This document shows, piece by piece, positions 14,674-22,515 of a stretch of DNA of 37,778 nucleotides. Within the stretch, counting starts at the first letter, position 1. Each line of letters begins with the position of its first letter. The notes below the pieces were generated by a model that saw nothing but the letters and a program-made list of their open reading frames with translations, ran no database searches and had not been told where the DNA came from. The position numbers and the translations under genes are program-made. Origin of the DNA: Mycobacterium sp. E796 (GTDB lineage: Bacteria; Actinomycetota; Actinomycetes; Mycobacteriales; Mycobacteriaceae); the NCBI RefSeq assembly GCF_001672815.1, contig NZ_LZKK01000051.1, positions 1 through 37,778 of the forward strand. The letters are read 5' to 3'.

Positions 14674-15588
14674 ATGCGCTTCACCATCACCCACCCGATG
14701 CACAGCCATCCGTACAACCCGGAGCTGGTCAGCGGTGACGGCATCGGAAAGGTGGCCGCGGCCACCGAGGCGGCGGGCATCCATGGCTTCGGCTTCACCG
14801 ACCACCCCGCGCCGTCGCAGCGCTGGCTCGAGGCCGGCGGGCACGATGCGTTAGATCCTTTTGTCGCTTTGGGTTTCGCGGCGGCGAGGACGACGACGCT
14901 GCGCCTGATTCCCAACATCGTGGTGCTGCCGTATCGAAACCCGTTCGTGGTGGCCAAGTCCGGCGCCTCGCTGGACCTGCTCTCGGGTGGCCGCTTCACG
15001 CTCGCGGTCGGTGTGGGCTACCTGAAGCGCGAATTCGCGGCGCTGGGCGTCAGCTATGACGAGCGCGCCGAGCTGTTCGAGGAAGCGCTGCAGGTGATCC
15101 GGGCCATCTGGATGCAAGACGATATCTCGTTCGAGGGCAGGCATTTCAGCGCCAAGGGCATCACCGCGCACCCCAGGCCGGTGAGCCCTCCGCCGATCTG
15201 GATAGGCGGCAACACCACGACCGCCCGCCAGCGCGTCGCCCAGTATGGCGACGGCTGGTGTCCGTTTCCCGCCCCGCCGCAGCTGGCCCAGACCGCGGGC
15301 ACCGCGGTGATCGACTCCGTCGAGAGTCTCACCGAGGGCATCGACGATCTGCGGCGCCGCTGTGACGCGGTGGGGAGGGACTGGTCGTCGATCGACATCA
15401 CGTTCACCAACTTCGAGGGCGGCAGCCCCGCGACCGACGACTTCAACGCCGACGCATACCTCGGCGGCCTGGAAAAGCTTGCGGCCGTGGGAGTCACGTG
15501 GGTCGGCGTCCACCTGCCCGGCGACAGCATGGCGCATGCGCTCGAGACCCTCGATCGGTTCCGCACGCTCGTGATCGACGCGATGTAG
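14674..15588 (+). CDS. LLM class F420-dependent oxidoreductase
   Basis: A 304-residue luciferase-like TIM-barrel protein. The pattern 'AATEAAGIHGFGFTDHPAPSQRWLEAGG', 'DPFVALGFAAARTTTLRLIPNIVVLPYRNPFVVAKSGASLDLLSGGRFTLAVGVGYLKREFAALGV' and 'ELFEEALQVIRAIWMQDDISFEGRHF' matches the Rv-type TIGR03619 F420-dependent subgroup, where the cofactor is probably F420 and not FMN. The reaction would be hydride transfer to or from an alcohol, ketone or enone. It lies 5 bp after the TesB gene and its stop codon abuts the acyl-CoA dehydrogenase ATG, so the three form a tight operon. The physiological substrate is unknown. Confidence 0.85.
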   Translation: MRFTITHPMHSHPYNPELVSGDGIGKVAAATEAAGIHGFGFTDHPAPSQRWLEAGGHDALDPFVALGFAAARTTTLRLIPNIVVLPYRNPFVVAKSGASLDLLSGGRFTLAVGVGYLKREFAALGVSYDERAELFEEALQVIRAIWMQDDISFEGRHFSAKGITAHPRPVSPPPIWIGGNTTTARQRVAQYGDGWCPFPAPPQLAQTAGTAVIDSVESLTEGIDDLRRRCDAVGRDWSSIDITFTNFEGGSPATDDFNADAYLGGLEKLAAVGVTWVGVHLPGDSMAHALETLDRFRTLVIDAM

Positions 15589-16740
15589 ATGGACTTCTCA
15601 GCCGTCGAGCTCAGCGCCGAGGACCAGGAATTCCTTGAGGAGACCCGGGCCCTCATCGCGAAGCACGTCACCGACGAAGTGCTGCGCCGCCAGCGCGAGT
15701 TCGGCGAAAACTTCGACGAGCAGGTCCATCTGGCGCTGGGCGAAGCCGGCTACCTGGCCTCGGATTGGCGGCCGGAGTCCGAGGGCGGATTCAGCCCCGT
15801 CCGCCGGCGCATCTTTCACCTCGAGATTGCCCGGGCGCATACGCCTTGGTACCACTGGGGCACCACGTCCGTCGTCGCGCGGCTGGTGCAGCAGTTCGGC
15901 GCTCCCGAGCTGGTCGACAAGGTCCTGCCCGGCGTGCTGTCCGGCGAGATCCGGCTGTGCCTGGGATACACCGAACCCGAGGGCGGCTCCGACGTCGCCA
16001 CCTGCAAGACCCGCGCGGTGCGGGACGGGTCTGCGTGGATCATCAACGGCTCCAAGATGTTCACCTCCAACGCGCAGAACGCGCGGTACGTCTTCCTGCT
16101 CACCAACACCGATCCGCAGGGCCCGAAACACAAGAACCTGACTATGTTCCTGGTGCCGCTGGATTCACCCGGCATCGAAATTCAACCCATCCGCACCCTG
16201 GACGGCGACCGCACCAACATCGTCTTCTACAGCGACGTGCGCGTCGACGACCTCTACCGCATCGGCGACGTCAACGCCGGCTGGACGGTGATGCGGGCGG
16301 CGCTGGACTCCGAACACGGCATGGTCGACCCGGAAGAGCATGGCCTGCAATACGTTGCGGCGATGTCGGCGCACGGCGACATCATGGCCGAGGTGGTCGA
16401 CACGGTCGCGGCGCTCGTCGCGAACGTGGACGACCAGTCCGTGAAATACCGGCTCGGGCGGGCCGTCGCGCGGATGGAGGCGGCGCTGTCCACGCCGGGG
16501 ATGTTCGGGCGCGTCGCGATCGCGCAGACGATGCGCGACATCTCCCCGGATTTGATGGACATCCTGGGGCCCGCCTCCGCGCTGCCCGCCGAGACGCAGG
16601 GCTCCGCGAGTGACGGTGCGGCGGAACACCTTTACCGGCTGGCGCTGCCGCTCGGCATCTACGGCGGCACCCTCGAGGTGTTCCGCAACATGATCGCCCA
16701 GCACGCGCTGAAGCTGGGGCGTCCTAGCTACGGCGGGTGA
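15589..16740 (+). CDS. Acyl-CoA dehydrogenase
   Basis: A 383-residue acyl-CoA dehydrogenase. It shows the FAD/substrate signature 'LCLGYTEPEGGSDVATCKTRAV' (about 123-145), 'WIINGSKMFTSNAQNARYVFLLTNTDP', and the C-terminal 'LPLGIYGGTLEVFRNMIAQHALKLGRP', where the Glu in GGTLEV occupies the usual place of the flavin-contacting segment near the C-terminus. It would introduce an alpha,beta double bond into an acyl-CoA. It starts on the base after the LLM gene stop. The last codons overlap a 32-bp sequence that recurs at 22516-22547, where it encodes the end of a DUF427 gene on the other strand; region B appears to have been inserted here. Confidence 0.9.
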   Translation: MDFSAVELSAEDQEFLEETRALIAKHVTDEVLRRQREFGENFDEQVHLALGEAGYLASDWRPESEGGFSPVRRRIFHLEIARAHTPWYHWGTTSVVARLVQQFGAPELVDKVLPGVLSGEIRLCLGYTEPEGGSDVATCKTRAVRDGSAWIINGSKMFTSNAQNARYVFLLTNTDPQGPKHKNLTMFLVPLDSPGIEIQPIRTLDGDRTNIVFYSDVRVDDLYRIGDVNAGWTVMRAALDSEHGMVDPEEHGLQYVAAMSAHGDIMAEVVDTVAALVANVDDQSVKYRLGRAVARMEAALSTPGMFGRVAIAQTMRDISPDLMDILGPASALPAETQGSASDGAAEHLYRLALPLGIYGGTLEVFRNMIAQHALKLGRPSYGG

Positions 16741-16754
16741 CGGGCAGCTCGGCG
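16723..16754 (+). repeat. Direct repeat, left copy, bounding region B
   Basis: These 32 bp match 22516-22547 at 29 positions in the same orientation. On the minus strand the segment reads as the end of a DUF427 protein (AELPVTRRS, stop), nearly the same as the real DUF427 C-terminus at the right copy (AELPLTRRS, stop). The left copy overlaps the stop of the acyl-CoA dehydrogenase and ends next to the stop of the decarboxylase gene. Confidence 0.75.
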
Positions 16755-16755
16755 G

Positions 16756-18360
16756 TCACCAGGCGGCCACCGGCGTCGTGCGTGCGTTGATGAGCGTGGG
16801 GCGCTGCCGGTCGGCGATGCCGCTTTTCACCAACTCGATGACCTCGTCCGCCGTGTGCGCCTCATAGGCGTCGACGCCGTAGCTGGCCGCTGTTGCCACG
16901 ACATCGAGCCCGGGTAAGTCGAGCCCGGGTACCCCCGGCGTCTTCTCCCATTCGCCGAATTCTTTGACCACACCGTATTCGGCGTTGGAGGCCACCACGA
17001 TGGTCAGCGGGATTCGGTATTGCGCTGCGGTCCACAACGCGGTAATCGCATAATGCATCGAACCGTCGCCCATCAACGCGACGACAGGACGGTCCGGGGC
17101 CGCGAGTTGAGCACCGACGGCAGCGGGTAGTCCGAAACCTAATCCGCCGCCGGCCGACGATAAGTGCGAGAACGGGTAACTGGGTCGAATGCTGTTCGTG
17201 ATGGCGACCTCGTTGCTGCCCGCCTCGCTGACCCACAGCGTCTCCGGTGGCGCGCCGCGGCTCACGGCCGACCATAGTGCTTCAGGGCGCAGCGGCGTCC
17301 GTGAATTTTCCAGGTCCGGGATCGGCGCGCGGACCGGGGGTGCCTGCCGCTGGGTTGGCTTGGTCGCCGCGAGCAGTGCCTCGGCCGCGCTGGCAAGGTC
17401 GGCAACGATCGCGTCCCCGACGGGGGCGCGCGCGGCCTCATCAGGGTCATTGGTGATATGAATCAGGTTCGCACCCTGGGGGAGATACGGTCCTGGCACC
17501 AACGGGTAGTACCGGAAGACGGGTGCCCCGATCACCAGGATTAGGTCGTGTCCGGCCAGCATCTCGGAGATCCAGCCCGCGCCGGGCGGCAAAATTCCCT
17601 GATACTGCGGATGATTCTCCGGAAATCCGCTCCAACCCGTTAGCGGTGCAGTCCAGACGGCTGATTGGGTGCGCTCCGCCAACGCGATCACCGCCTCCCA
17701 CGCGCGGTAGCGTTCGACGTCGCCGCCCACAATCAGTGCCGGCGATTTAGCGGATTCCAGTCGGTCGCCGATCTGATTGGCGAGTTCGGGGGAAAAGCCC
17801 GCGGTGTGGGTCACCGAGCGGTCGCGGAGGGCGGCGACGTCGGTGGCCTGCGCGTCATCGAATTGGACCGGCATGTCATCCATCGGCAGCGAGACGAATA
17901 CCGGGCCCATCGGTGGCGTGGTCGCCAGATGGATGGCCCGGGCCAACACGGCAGGAGCCTCGGTGGCGATCGCGGGTTCAGCTGCCCATTTCACGAATGG
18001 CTTTGGCACCAAAGCGGGCTCGACGTTCGTCAGCAGGCAGTACTGGTTCTGCATCGTGCGGCGCTGATTTCCGGCGGTCACGATCAGCGGGGTCTTGTTG
18101 ATGAATGCGTTGTAAAGCTGGCCCTGCGCGTTGCCCATTCCGGGAGCGGTGTGCAGGTTGACAACTGCGGGGCGCCCGGTGATTTGTGCGTATGCGTCGG
18201 CCATCCCGACCGGCACCATTTCTTGGAGCCCCAGCACATAGCGGAAGTCGTCTGGGAAGTCTTGCAGCAAAGCCAATTCCGACGAGCCCGGATTGCCGAA
18301 AAAGGTTGTCAACTTATGTGTGCGCAGCACGTCGAGGATCGCCTCACGAACGGTGGTCAT
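16756..18360 (-). CDS. mdlC: Thiamine diphosphate-dependent decarboxylase, benzoylformate decarboxylase-like
   Basis: A 534-residue ThDP enzyme most like benzoylformate decarboxylase (BFD), which turns benzoylformate into benzaldehyde and CO2 in the mandelate pathway. The cofactor-activating Glu47 (GLQEMVP), Ser26 (NPGSSE) and His70 (NLHTAPG) stand at the same numbers as in Pseudomonas putida BFD, and the ThDP/Mg motif 'GDGSMHYAITALW...SNAEYG' is present. At the place of BFD His281 (VFRYH) this protein has Tyr285 (VFRYYPLVPG), so substrate or reaction may differ; acyloin synthesis is possible. ATG 18360 has a GGAGGTAG ribosome site. It lies alone on the minus strand, divergent from the LuxR gene that probably controls it. 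Confidence 0.85.
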   Translation of the reverse strand: MTTVREAILDVLRTHKLTTFFGNPGSSELALLQDFPDDFRYVLGLQEMVPVGMADAYAQITGRPAVVNLHTAPGMGNAQGQLYNAFINKTPLIVTAGNQRRTMQNQYCLLTNVEPALVPKPFVKWAAEPAIATEAPAVLARAIHLATTPPMGPVFVSLPMDDMPVQFDDAQATDVAALRDRSVTHTAGFSPELANQIGDRLESAKSPALIVGGDVERYRAWEAVIALAERTQSAVWTAPLTGWSGFPENHPQYQGILPPGAGWISEMLAGHDLILVIGAPVFRYYPLVPGPYLPQGANLIHITNDPDEAARAPVGDAIVADLASAAEALLAATKPTQRQAPPVRAPIPDLENSRTPLRPEALWSAVSRGAPPETLWVSEAGSNEVAITNSIRPSYPFSHLSSAGGGLGFGLPAAVGAQLAAPDRPVVALMGDGSMHYAITALWTAAQYRIPLTIVVASNAEYGVVKEFGEWEKTPGVPGLDLPGLDVVATAASYGVDAYEAHTADEVIELVKSGIADRQRPTLINARTTPVAAW

Positions 18361-18542
18361 GCTGCTACCTCCAAAGCTCCACGAATGAGCGCGTGGGCCC
18401 GTACCCCCCGGCTTACCTCGATGATGAAGCGTCGCGACCCAAAGCAGAATCCTCAAGACCTGGTAGTCGGCGTGCGATCGACGGCCGAGCCCGGTGCGTC
18501 GGTTCGGCATTTAGGCGGGCGGCATTCCTCCCCGGCAGCCGA

Positions 18543-18548
18543 TAGACT
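18543..18548 (+). promoter_or_regulatory. -10 hexamer TAGACT placed for a leaderless transcript
   Basis: TAGACT fits the mycobacterial TAnnnT -10 consensus and ends 6 bp before the ATG at 18555. That spacing puts the transcription start at or beside the ATG, so the 36-codon ORF would be translated leaderless. No clear -35 element is visible, which is usual for mycobacterial promoters. Confidence 0.4.
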
Positions 18549-18554
18549 TCCGAC

Positions 18555-18665
18555 ATGATTTACGCCCGGAGCCGGGGCGGGCGCGAAGTCATCAACTCTC
18601 GTCTTGTCGCCCCGCTGACCGGCCGCATTGACCCGCGGCCACCGCTTAGACGGCGAGCGCGCTGA
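18555..18665 (+). CDS. Small leader ORF (36 residues) coupled to the LuxR gene
   Basis: A 36-codon arginine-rich ORF (MIYARSRGGREVINSR..., ending LRRRAR) whose stop overlaps the start of the LuxR gene as TGATG, the classical termination-reinitiation arrangement. The ATG is 6 bp after a TAGACT hexamer, so it may be read from a leaderless mRNA. It is in a different frame from the LuxR protein (offset 110 bp). It could be a regulatory leader peptide, or the remnant of a lost N-terminal part of the LuxR protein. No homology is recognised; the call rests on position only. Confidence 0.4.
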   Translation: MIYARSRGGREVINSRLVAPLTGRIDPRPPLRRRAR

Positions 18666-20149
18666 TGTTCCCCGCGGACCGGGTCTCGCTGCTGCGAAGC
18701 GCTCTGCCGTCCGCGCTGCGCGGCGAGATGATGTTCACGTCGAAGTGTGGCAGTGACGCCGCTGCCGCGTTGATTGGGCTGGCCCAGGAATCTGCGCCGC
18801 ACGATGCGGGGGCGGCGCGCGAACTGTATCTGGAGGCGCTATCGGCGGTCCTTTTCGCGGGCCGTCTCGCCGGCGGCGGTGGTGTGTTGGAAGTGGCGAG
18901 GGCGGCTGCGGCCGCCCCCGCGGCCCGGCGACCGGAAAGCTCGGCAGATCTCTTACTGGATGGGCTGACGGCCCTGGTCGTCGCTGGACCCCGAGCTGGT
19001 GTCCGGCTGATTCAAGGCGCGTTGGATGGCTTCTGTACCCCAGCGCGTCCCGTCGAGGACGGGACGCGCTGGCTGTGGCTTGCCTGCCACGGCGCGATCA
19101 TCGCTTGGGACGACCGCGCGTGGCTGCACCTGCCGGCTCGGCAAGTCGAGCTCGCCCGTGCGGCGGAAGATCAACGCGTGTTGCCCGTGGCGTTGCACTC
19201 CCTGGCGGCGGCGCTGACTTGGTGTGGGAGTTTCACAGCGGCCCGGCAGCTGATCACCGAGGCCGACTCGATCACGGCGTCGACGGCTACAACGGTCTTT
19301 CCCTACGCGGCACTTCCGCTTGCGGCGTGGCAAGGCGACGAGACAGAGACCGCACGGTTGGTGCAGTCGGGGAAGTACTATGCGGTAGCCCGCGGTGAGG
19401 GAATGGGTTTAGCGTCAATCGAATTGGCGACTGCGTTGCTGTGCACCGGGCTGGGCCGTTATGACCAGGCTTTGGTGGCAGCCCGACAAGGATGCGAGCA
19501 CCCAGAAGAACTGTGGGCGACGTTTTTGCTTCCCGAGTTCATAGAGGCGGCAACTCGTTGTGGGCAAATGCGCGATGCACGTGATGCTCTTGCCCCTCTT
19601 GCAGAGAGCGCGCAGGTTGCGGGAACAGATTGGGCCCTGGGGACTTACGCATGCTCGCGGGCGCTCGTGAGCGACGGCGAGTCCGCGGAAAGCCTGTACC
19701 GCGAGGCGATCGAGCGGATGGACCGCACAAACCTGCGTCCGGCCGCCGCGCGTGTACGACTTGTCTACGGAGAGTGGCTGCGTCGGGAACGAAGGCCGCT
19801 CGATGCACGCACCCAGCTGAGGCCGGCTTACGAAATGTTCACAAGCATTGGAATGGCAGCCTTCGCTAGGCGCGCGAGGCTCGAACTCGAAGCCATCGGC
19901 GAGCGCATCCGCGAAAAGCCCGCCGTCCGAAACGATTCTGTCCTGACTCCACGTGAGGCGCAGATTGCCGAACTGGCCGCGGGCGGGGCCACGAACTCGG
20001 AGATCGGCGCCCGGCTGTTTATCAGTCCTAACACCGTTGCGTACCACTTGCGCAAGGTATTCATCAAACTGGGCGTGACCGCGCGACGCCAACTCGCCGC
20101 CGGGACGATCAATCAATCACCATCGTGGCCCAGGACGGCACGTTCCTGA
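18665..20149 (+). CDS. LuxR family regulator, LAL-type C-terminal half without the ATPase domain
   Basis: A 494-residue protein. Residues about 425-471 are a LuxR helix-turn-helix ('LTPREAQIAELAAGGATNSEIGARLFI', then 'SPNTVAYHLRKVFIKLGV'). The preceding 400 residues resemble the helical repeat part of large ATP-binding LuxR (LAL) regulators, for example 'ARELYLEALSAVLFAGRLAGGG', 'SADLLLDGLTALVVAGPRAGVRLIQGALDGF' and 'LALGTYACSRALVSDGE'-like segments. LAL proteins usually have about 900 residues with an N-terminal AAA+ ATPase; no Walker motif is present here. The start is coupled to a 36-codon ORF by TGATG. It probably regulates the divergent decarboxylase gene. A 33-bp perfect hairpin lies within the coding region at 19040-19072. 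Confidence 0.8.
   Translation: MFPADRVSLLRSALPSALRGEMMFTSKCGSDAAAALIGLAQESAPHDAGAARELYLEALSAVLFAGRLAGGGGVLEVARAAAAAPAARRPESSADLLLDGLTALVVAGPRAGVRLIQGALDGFCTPARPVEDGTRWLWLACHGAIIAWDDRAWLHLPARQVELARAAEDQRVLPVALHSLAAALTWCGSFTAARQLITEADSITASTATTVFPYAALPLAAWQGDETETARLVQSGKYYAVARGEGMGLASIELATALLCTGLGRYDQALVAARQGCEHPEELWATFLLPEFIEAATRCGQMRDARDALAPLAESAQVAGTDWALGTYACSRALVSDGESAESLYREAIERMDRTNLRPAAARVRLVYGEWLRRERRPLDARTQLRPAYEMFTSIGMAAFARRARLELEAIGERIREKPAVRNDSVLTPREAQIAELAAGGATNSEIGARLFISPNTVAYHLRKVFIKLGVTARRQLAAGTINQSPSWPRTARS
19040..19072. repeat. Perfect 15-bp stem, 3-base loop hairpin inside the LuxR gene
   Basis: Arms 19040-19054 (CCAGCGCGTCCCGTC) and 19058-19072 are exact reverse complements around the loop GAG. 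In the reading frame the segment encodes ordinary residues of the helical repeat (PARPVEDGTRWL), so the hairpin is compatible with a working protein. Its stability makes an effect on transcription or translation of the regulator plausible. Confidence 0.6.
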
Positions 20150-20158
20150 GGTGCGCCG

Positions 20159-20842
20159 TCAGTGGCGGTGCTGGACGGCGTGTCCCCGCACGGACTTTGG
20201 CGATGCCTGCAGACGGGTGGCCAGTATCGAGACTCCATTGCCGGTCAAATGCCGTAGAGCCCAGGGACGGCCGGCCAGCACGGAGGCAAGATGGCCGGCT
20301 TCGCCGGTGACCGTGGGTCCATTAGCGGGGTGTGACCATGGGGCGTCCGTGGCGATGAGGTTCAGGCCTCGTGCGCGCGCAGCGGCTGGGACGAAGGGGT
20401 TCGGGACCTGGACCTCGGTGTCGAGAACCGCGGCGAGTATTGCCGGGGGAATCGTGGAATCTGCCTCGAGCGCGTAGGTGATGTCCAGCTGGTGGATGAC
20501 GTGATCGCCGAGGAGCAGCCGCCGGGGGAAGACACATCCGACGCCTCGTGGCCGCCGTGTCAACGCCGCAAGGTCATCAAGGAGGGTGTGCGGATCCCGT
20601 TGTGCCGCCAGCCTGCGGGCCATGGAGGAGTTGGTGCGGTCGAACGAGCCGTGGTGTCGCAGCATGGCGGCGATGATCGACGGCAGCGCGGCCGAGTAGC
20701 CGACGACGAGGTGGGCCAGCACATCGTGGTTGCTCCAGTCTGTGCATAGGCTGGGCCGCACCCAGTGGTCTTCGGTGAGAGTACTGAGGAATGCGACAAG
20801 CCGAGCGTCGTTGTCCCGCAGTGCATCAGCTGCTTTAGACAT
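20159..20842 (-). CDS. Maleylpyruvate isomerase family (mycothiol-dependent, DinB-fold) protein
   Basis: A 227-residue protein of the actinobacterial TIGR03083 family with the DinB-like four-helix bundle. 'LTEDHWVRPSLCTDWSNHDVLAHLVVGYSAALP' contains the first metal-ligand His (DVLAHL), and 'FPRRLLLGDHVIHQLDITYALE' contains the HxxxH-like pair used to bind zinc together with it, so the metal site appears intact. Members use mycothiol, for example in maleylpyruvate isomerisation, but many have unknown substrates. It overlaps the hydrolase gene by 8 bp, so the two are translationally coupled on the minus strand. It is convergent with the LuxR gene, with 9 bp between stops. Confidence 0.82.
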   Translation of the reverse strand: MSKAADALRDNDARLVAFLSTLTEDHWVRPSLCTDWSNHDVLAHLVVGYSAALPSIIAAMLRHHGSFDRTNSSMARRLAAQRDPHTLLDDLAALTRRPRGVGCVFPRRLLLGDHVIHQLDITYALEADSTIPPAILAAVLDTEVQVPNPFVPAAARARGLNLIATDAPWSHPANGPTVTGEAGHLASVLAGRPWALRHLTGNGVSILATRLQASPKSVRGHAVQHRH

Positions 20843-21731
20843 TCAAGTGCTCCAGAAGAAATTGGGTTTGGTCGGCGAGCAGCTCCGCTAGGAGGGGCGG
20901 GTGATAGATCTGGAAATGGTCCCCGTCGTAGTGGCAGACGACGCCATACGGCGCGCGGTGCCCCACATCGGCGGCGTGACGCGGGTCCATCAGGGTCTCT
21001 CGTGCGGAGACACATACCAGCAGCGGAGCCGCAATCTTCGCGGCGCCGCGTTTGGCGCTGCTCAGTGCGATGCCGACGATGTCAGCGGCGGCAATGCGGT
21101 TGTCGAAGGTCGCACCGGTGGGCACCGTCGAGTACCAGCCGTCGAGAGCCCCGGGGATGGTGACCGCTGCGAGCCTGCCCGGCTCGGCGACGATCGGGAC
21201 ATATCTCGGCGCGGTGCCCCGAATCCGGCGACGCACGTCGTCGAGAATCGCCGGTGTCGCGCGGAGAGCCGGTCGCCAGCCACCGCGGGTCAGTGTTGCC
21301 GGTCCATGGATGATCGGGCACTGCACGACCACCGCAGCGAGGTCGCGTCGCGCTGTGGCCTCCCGCAGCACATGCATCGCGCCAAGGCTGGTGCCCCACA
21401 ACCCGATTCGTCGGGAGTCGATACCGTCTTGGCAACGCAGATAGTCCAGCGCAGCTCCGACGTCCTGTTGGTGTCCGCGCATACTGAAGCGCTGCCGTGG
21501 CGAACCGTCCGAAGCGCCGGTGTGCCGATAGTCGAAGGCTAATGTCGCCACGCCGGCAGCCGCGAAGTGTTGCTCGTATTGCGACATCATCATGTCGTGT
21601 GTCGCGCCGAGGCCGTGACAGAGTACAAGTCCCGGATGCGGTCCAGCACTGCGCGGCAGGGTCAGCCAACCCGCGCACCGAGCGCCTTGCGAGGTGAATG
21701 ACACCGTGGTGGTGCGGATGTGAGTGACCAC
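20835..21731 (-). CDS. Alpha/beta hydrolase, paralogue of the one at 6241
   Basis: A 298-residue DLH/YcjY-type hydrolase: 'LVLCHGLGATHDMM' (oxyanion region), the nucleophile motif in 'RIGLWGTSLGAMHVL', and the C-terminal His in 'YDGDHFQIY'. It shares the whole layout with the hydrolase at 6241-7137, including FDYRHTGASDGSPRQ. GTG 21731 is chosen because AAGGAAG lies 6 bp upstream; an ATG five codons earlier (21746) has no ribosome site and abuts a 21-bp palindrome, but could work on a leaderless mRNA. It is divergent from a TetR gene and coupled to the maleylpyruvate-isomerase-like gene. Natural substrate unknown, probably an ester or lactone. Confidence 0.82.
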   Translation of the reverse strand: MVTHIRTTTVSFTSQGARCAGWLTLPRSAGPHPGLVLCHGLGATHDMMMSQYEQHFAAAGVATLAFDYRHTGASDGSPRQRFSMRGHQQDVGAALDYLRCQDGIDSRRIGLWGTSLGAMHVLREATARRDLAAVVVQCPIIHGPATLTRGGWRPALRATPAILDDVRRRIRGTAPRYVPIVAEPGRLAAVTIPGALDGWYSTVPTGATFDNRIAAADIVGIALSSAKRGAAKIAAPLLVCVSARETLMDPRHAADVGHRAPYGVVCHYDGDHFQIYHPPLLAELLADQTQFLLEHLNV

Positions 21732-21747
21732 GACAACTTCCTTCATA

Positions 21748-21768
21748 TATACGTACGTCGTACGTATA
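21748..21768. promoter_or_regulatory. 21-bp perfect palindrome, TetR operator between divergent genes
   Basis: The arms (TATACGTACG and CGTACGTATA) are exact reverse complements around T21758. It covers the start region of the minus-strand hydrolase and lies 54 bp upstream of the plus-strand TetR gene. A second, shorter related stretch (GTACGCTGTACGT) is at 21781-21793. This is the classical layout of a TetR repressor that controls itself and a divergent operon. Confidence 0.75.
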
Positions 21769-21822
21769 GGTCTACGTTAGGTACGCTGTACGTGTCAAGG
21801 GGTCACGGACAGGAGGCTAGCC

Positions 21823-22500
21823 ATGCGGGCACGATTCACCGTCGGTGAAGTGCGCGAACAGGCAATGGACATCGTCGATCGCGACGGGCTCAGCGCGCTG
21901 AACATGCGCTCGCTGGCCACCGCGCTGGGCACCGGACCGATGACGCTCTACAACTACGTCAGAGACCGAGAGGAACTCGAATCTTTAGTCGCCGAAGCGG
22001 TGCTGGCTGACGTGAAAGTACCTCCCCCGTCTGAGGATTGGCTTGCCGACGTGAAATGCATCGCGATTGCTATTTGGGAAGCGATGCGGCGTCACCGAAA
22101 CGCTGTCCCACTGGTCTTGACTCGCCGCACCGTCTCGAACGAGAGCTTCGCGCCCGCCGAGCAGCTCGTCGCGACGCTGGTTCGTGGCGGACTTGCCGAC
22201 CGGGATCTGCTGGCCGCCTTTCGCGGGGTGCTCAGCCTCATCATGGGTGCCGCTCAAGTGGAGCTAGCCGGCCCCGCGGCGGTGGGCGACCCCGAACAGG
22301 TCAACATCGACGACGCCGGCCGCATCGCACGCCTGGCTGGTGATGCCCACCCTCACCTGGCGGCGCTGGCATTCACCAGTCAACAGTCTTCGATGCCCGC
22401 GGACTTCAGCCGCGCCCTCGACATGCTGCTAGCCGGCATCCAAACTTGCGCAGATGCACCTCGAACGGAGCGGAAGGGCCGGCGCACCCCAAAACGTTGA
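21823..22500 (+). CDS. TetR family transcriptional regulator
   Basis: A 225-residue TetR protein. The DNA-binding domain is at about 6-52 ('TVGEVREQAMDIVDRDGLSA', 'LNMRSLATALGTGPMTLYNYVRDREEL'), with the GTGPMTLYNYV recognition helix typical of the TetR class whose C-terminal domain resembles TetR_C_1 ('DVKCIAIAIWEAMRRHRNAVPLVL'). ATG 21823 follows a GGACAGGAGG ribosome site, so the start is well supported. The 21-bp palindrome in the divergent gap is its probable operator, controlling itself and the hydrolase/isomerase-like pair. The gene ends 16 bp before the stop of the DUF427 gene, at the right edge of the inserted region B. Confidence 0.87.
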   Translation: MRARFTVGEVREQAMDIVDRDGLSALNMRSLATALGTGPMTLYNYVRDREELESLVAEAVLADVKVPPPSEDWLADVKCIAIAIWEAMRRHRNAVPLVLTRRTVSNESFAPAEQLVATLVRGGLADRDLLAAFRGVLSLIMGAAQVELAGPAAVGDPEQVNIDDAGRIARLAGDAHPHLAALAFTSQQSSMPADFSRALDMLLAGIQTCADAPRTERKGRRTPKR

Positions 22501-22515
22501 GCGTCCAATCGGCGC

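Noticed and set aside
16756..22500. Transposon or integrase-borne island
   Set aside because: No transposase, integrase, tRNA attachment site or terminal inverted repeats are visible; only the imperfect direct repeat supports insertion.
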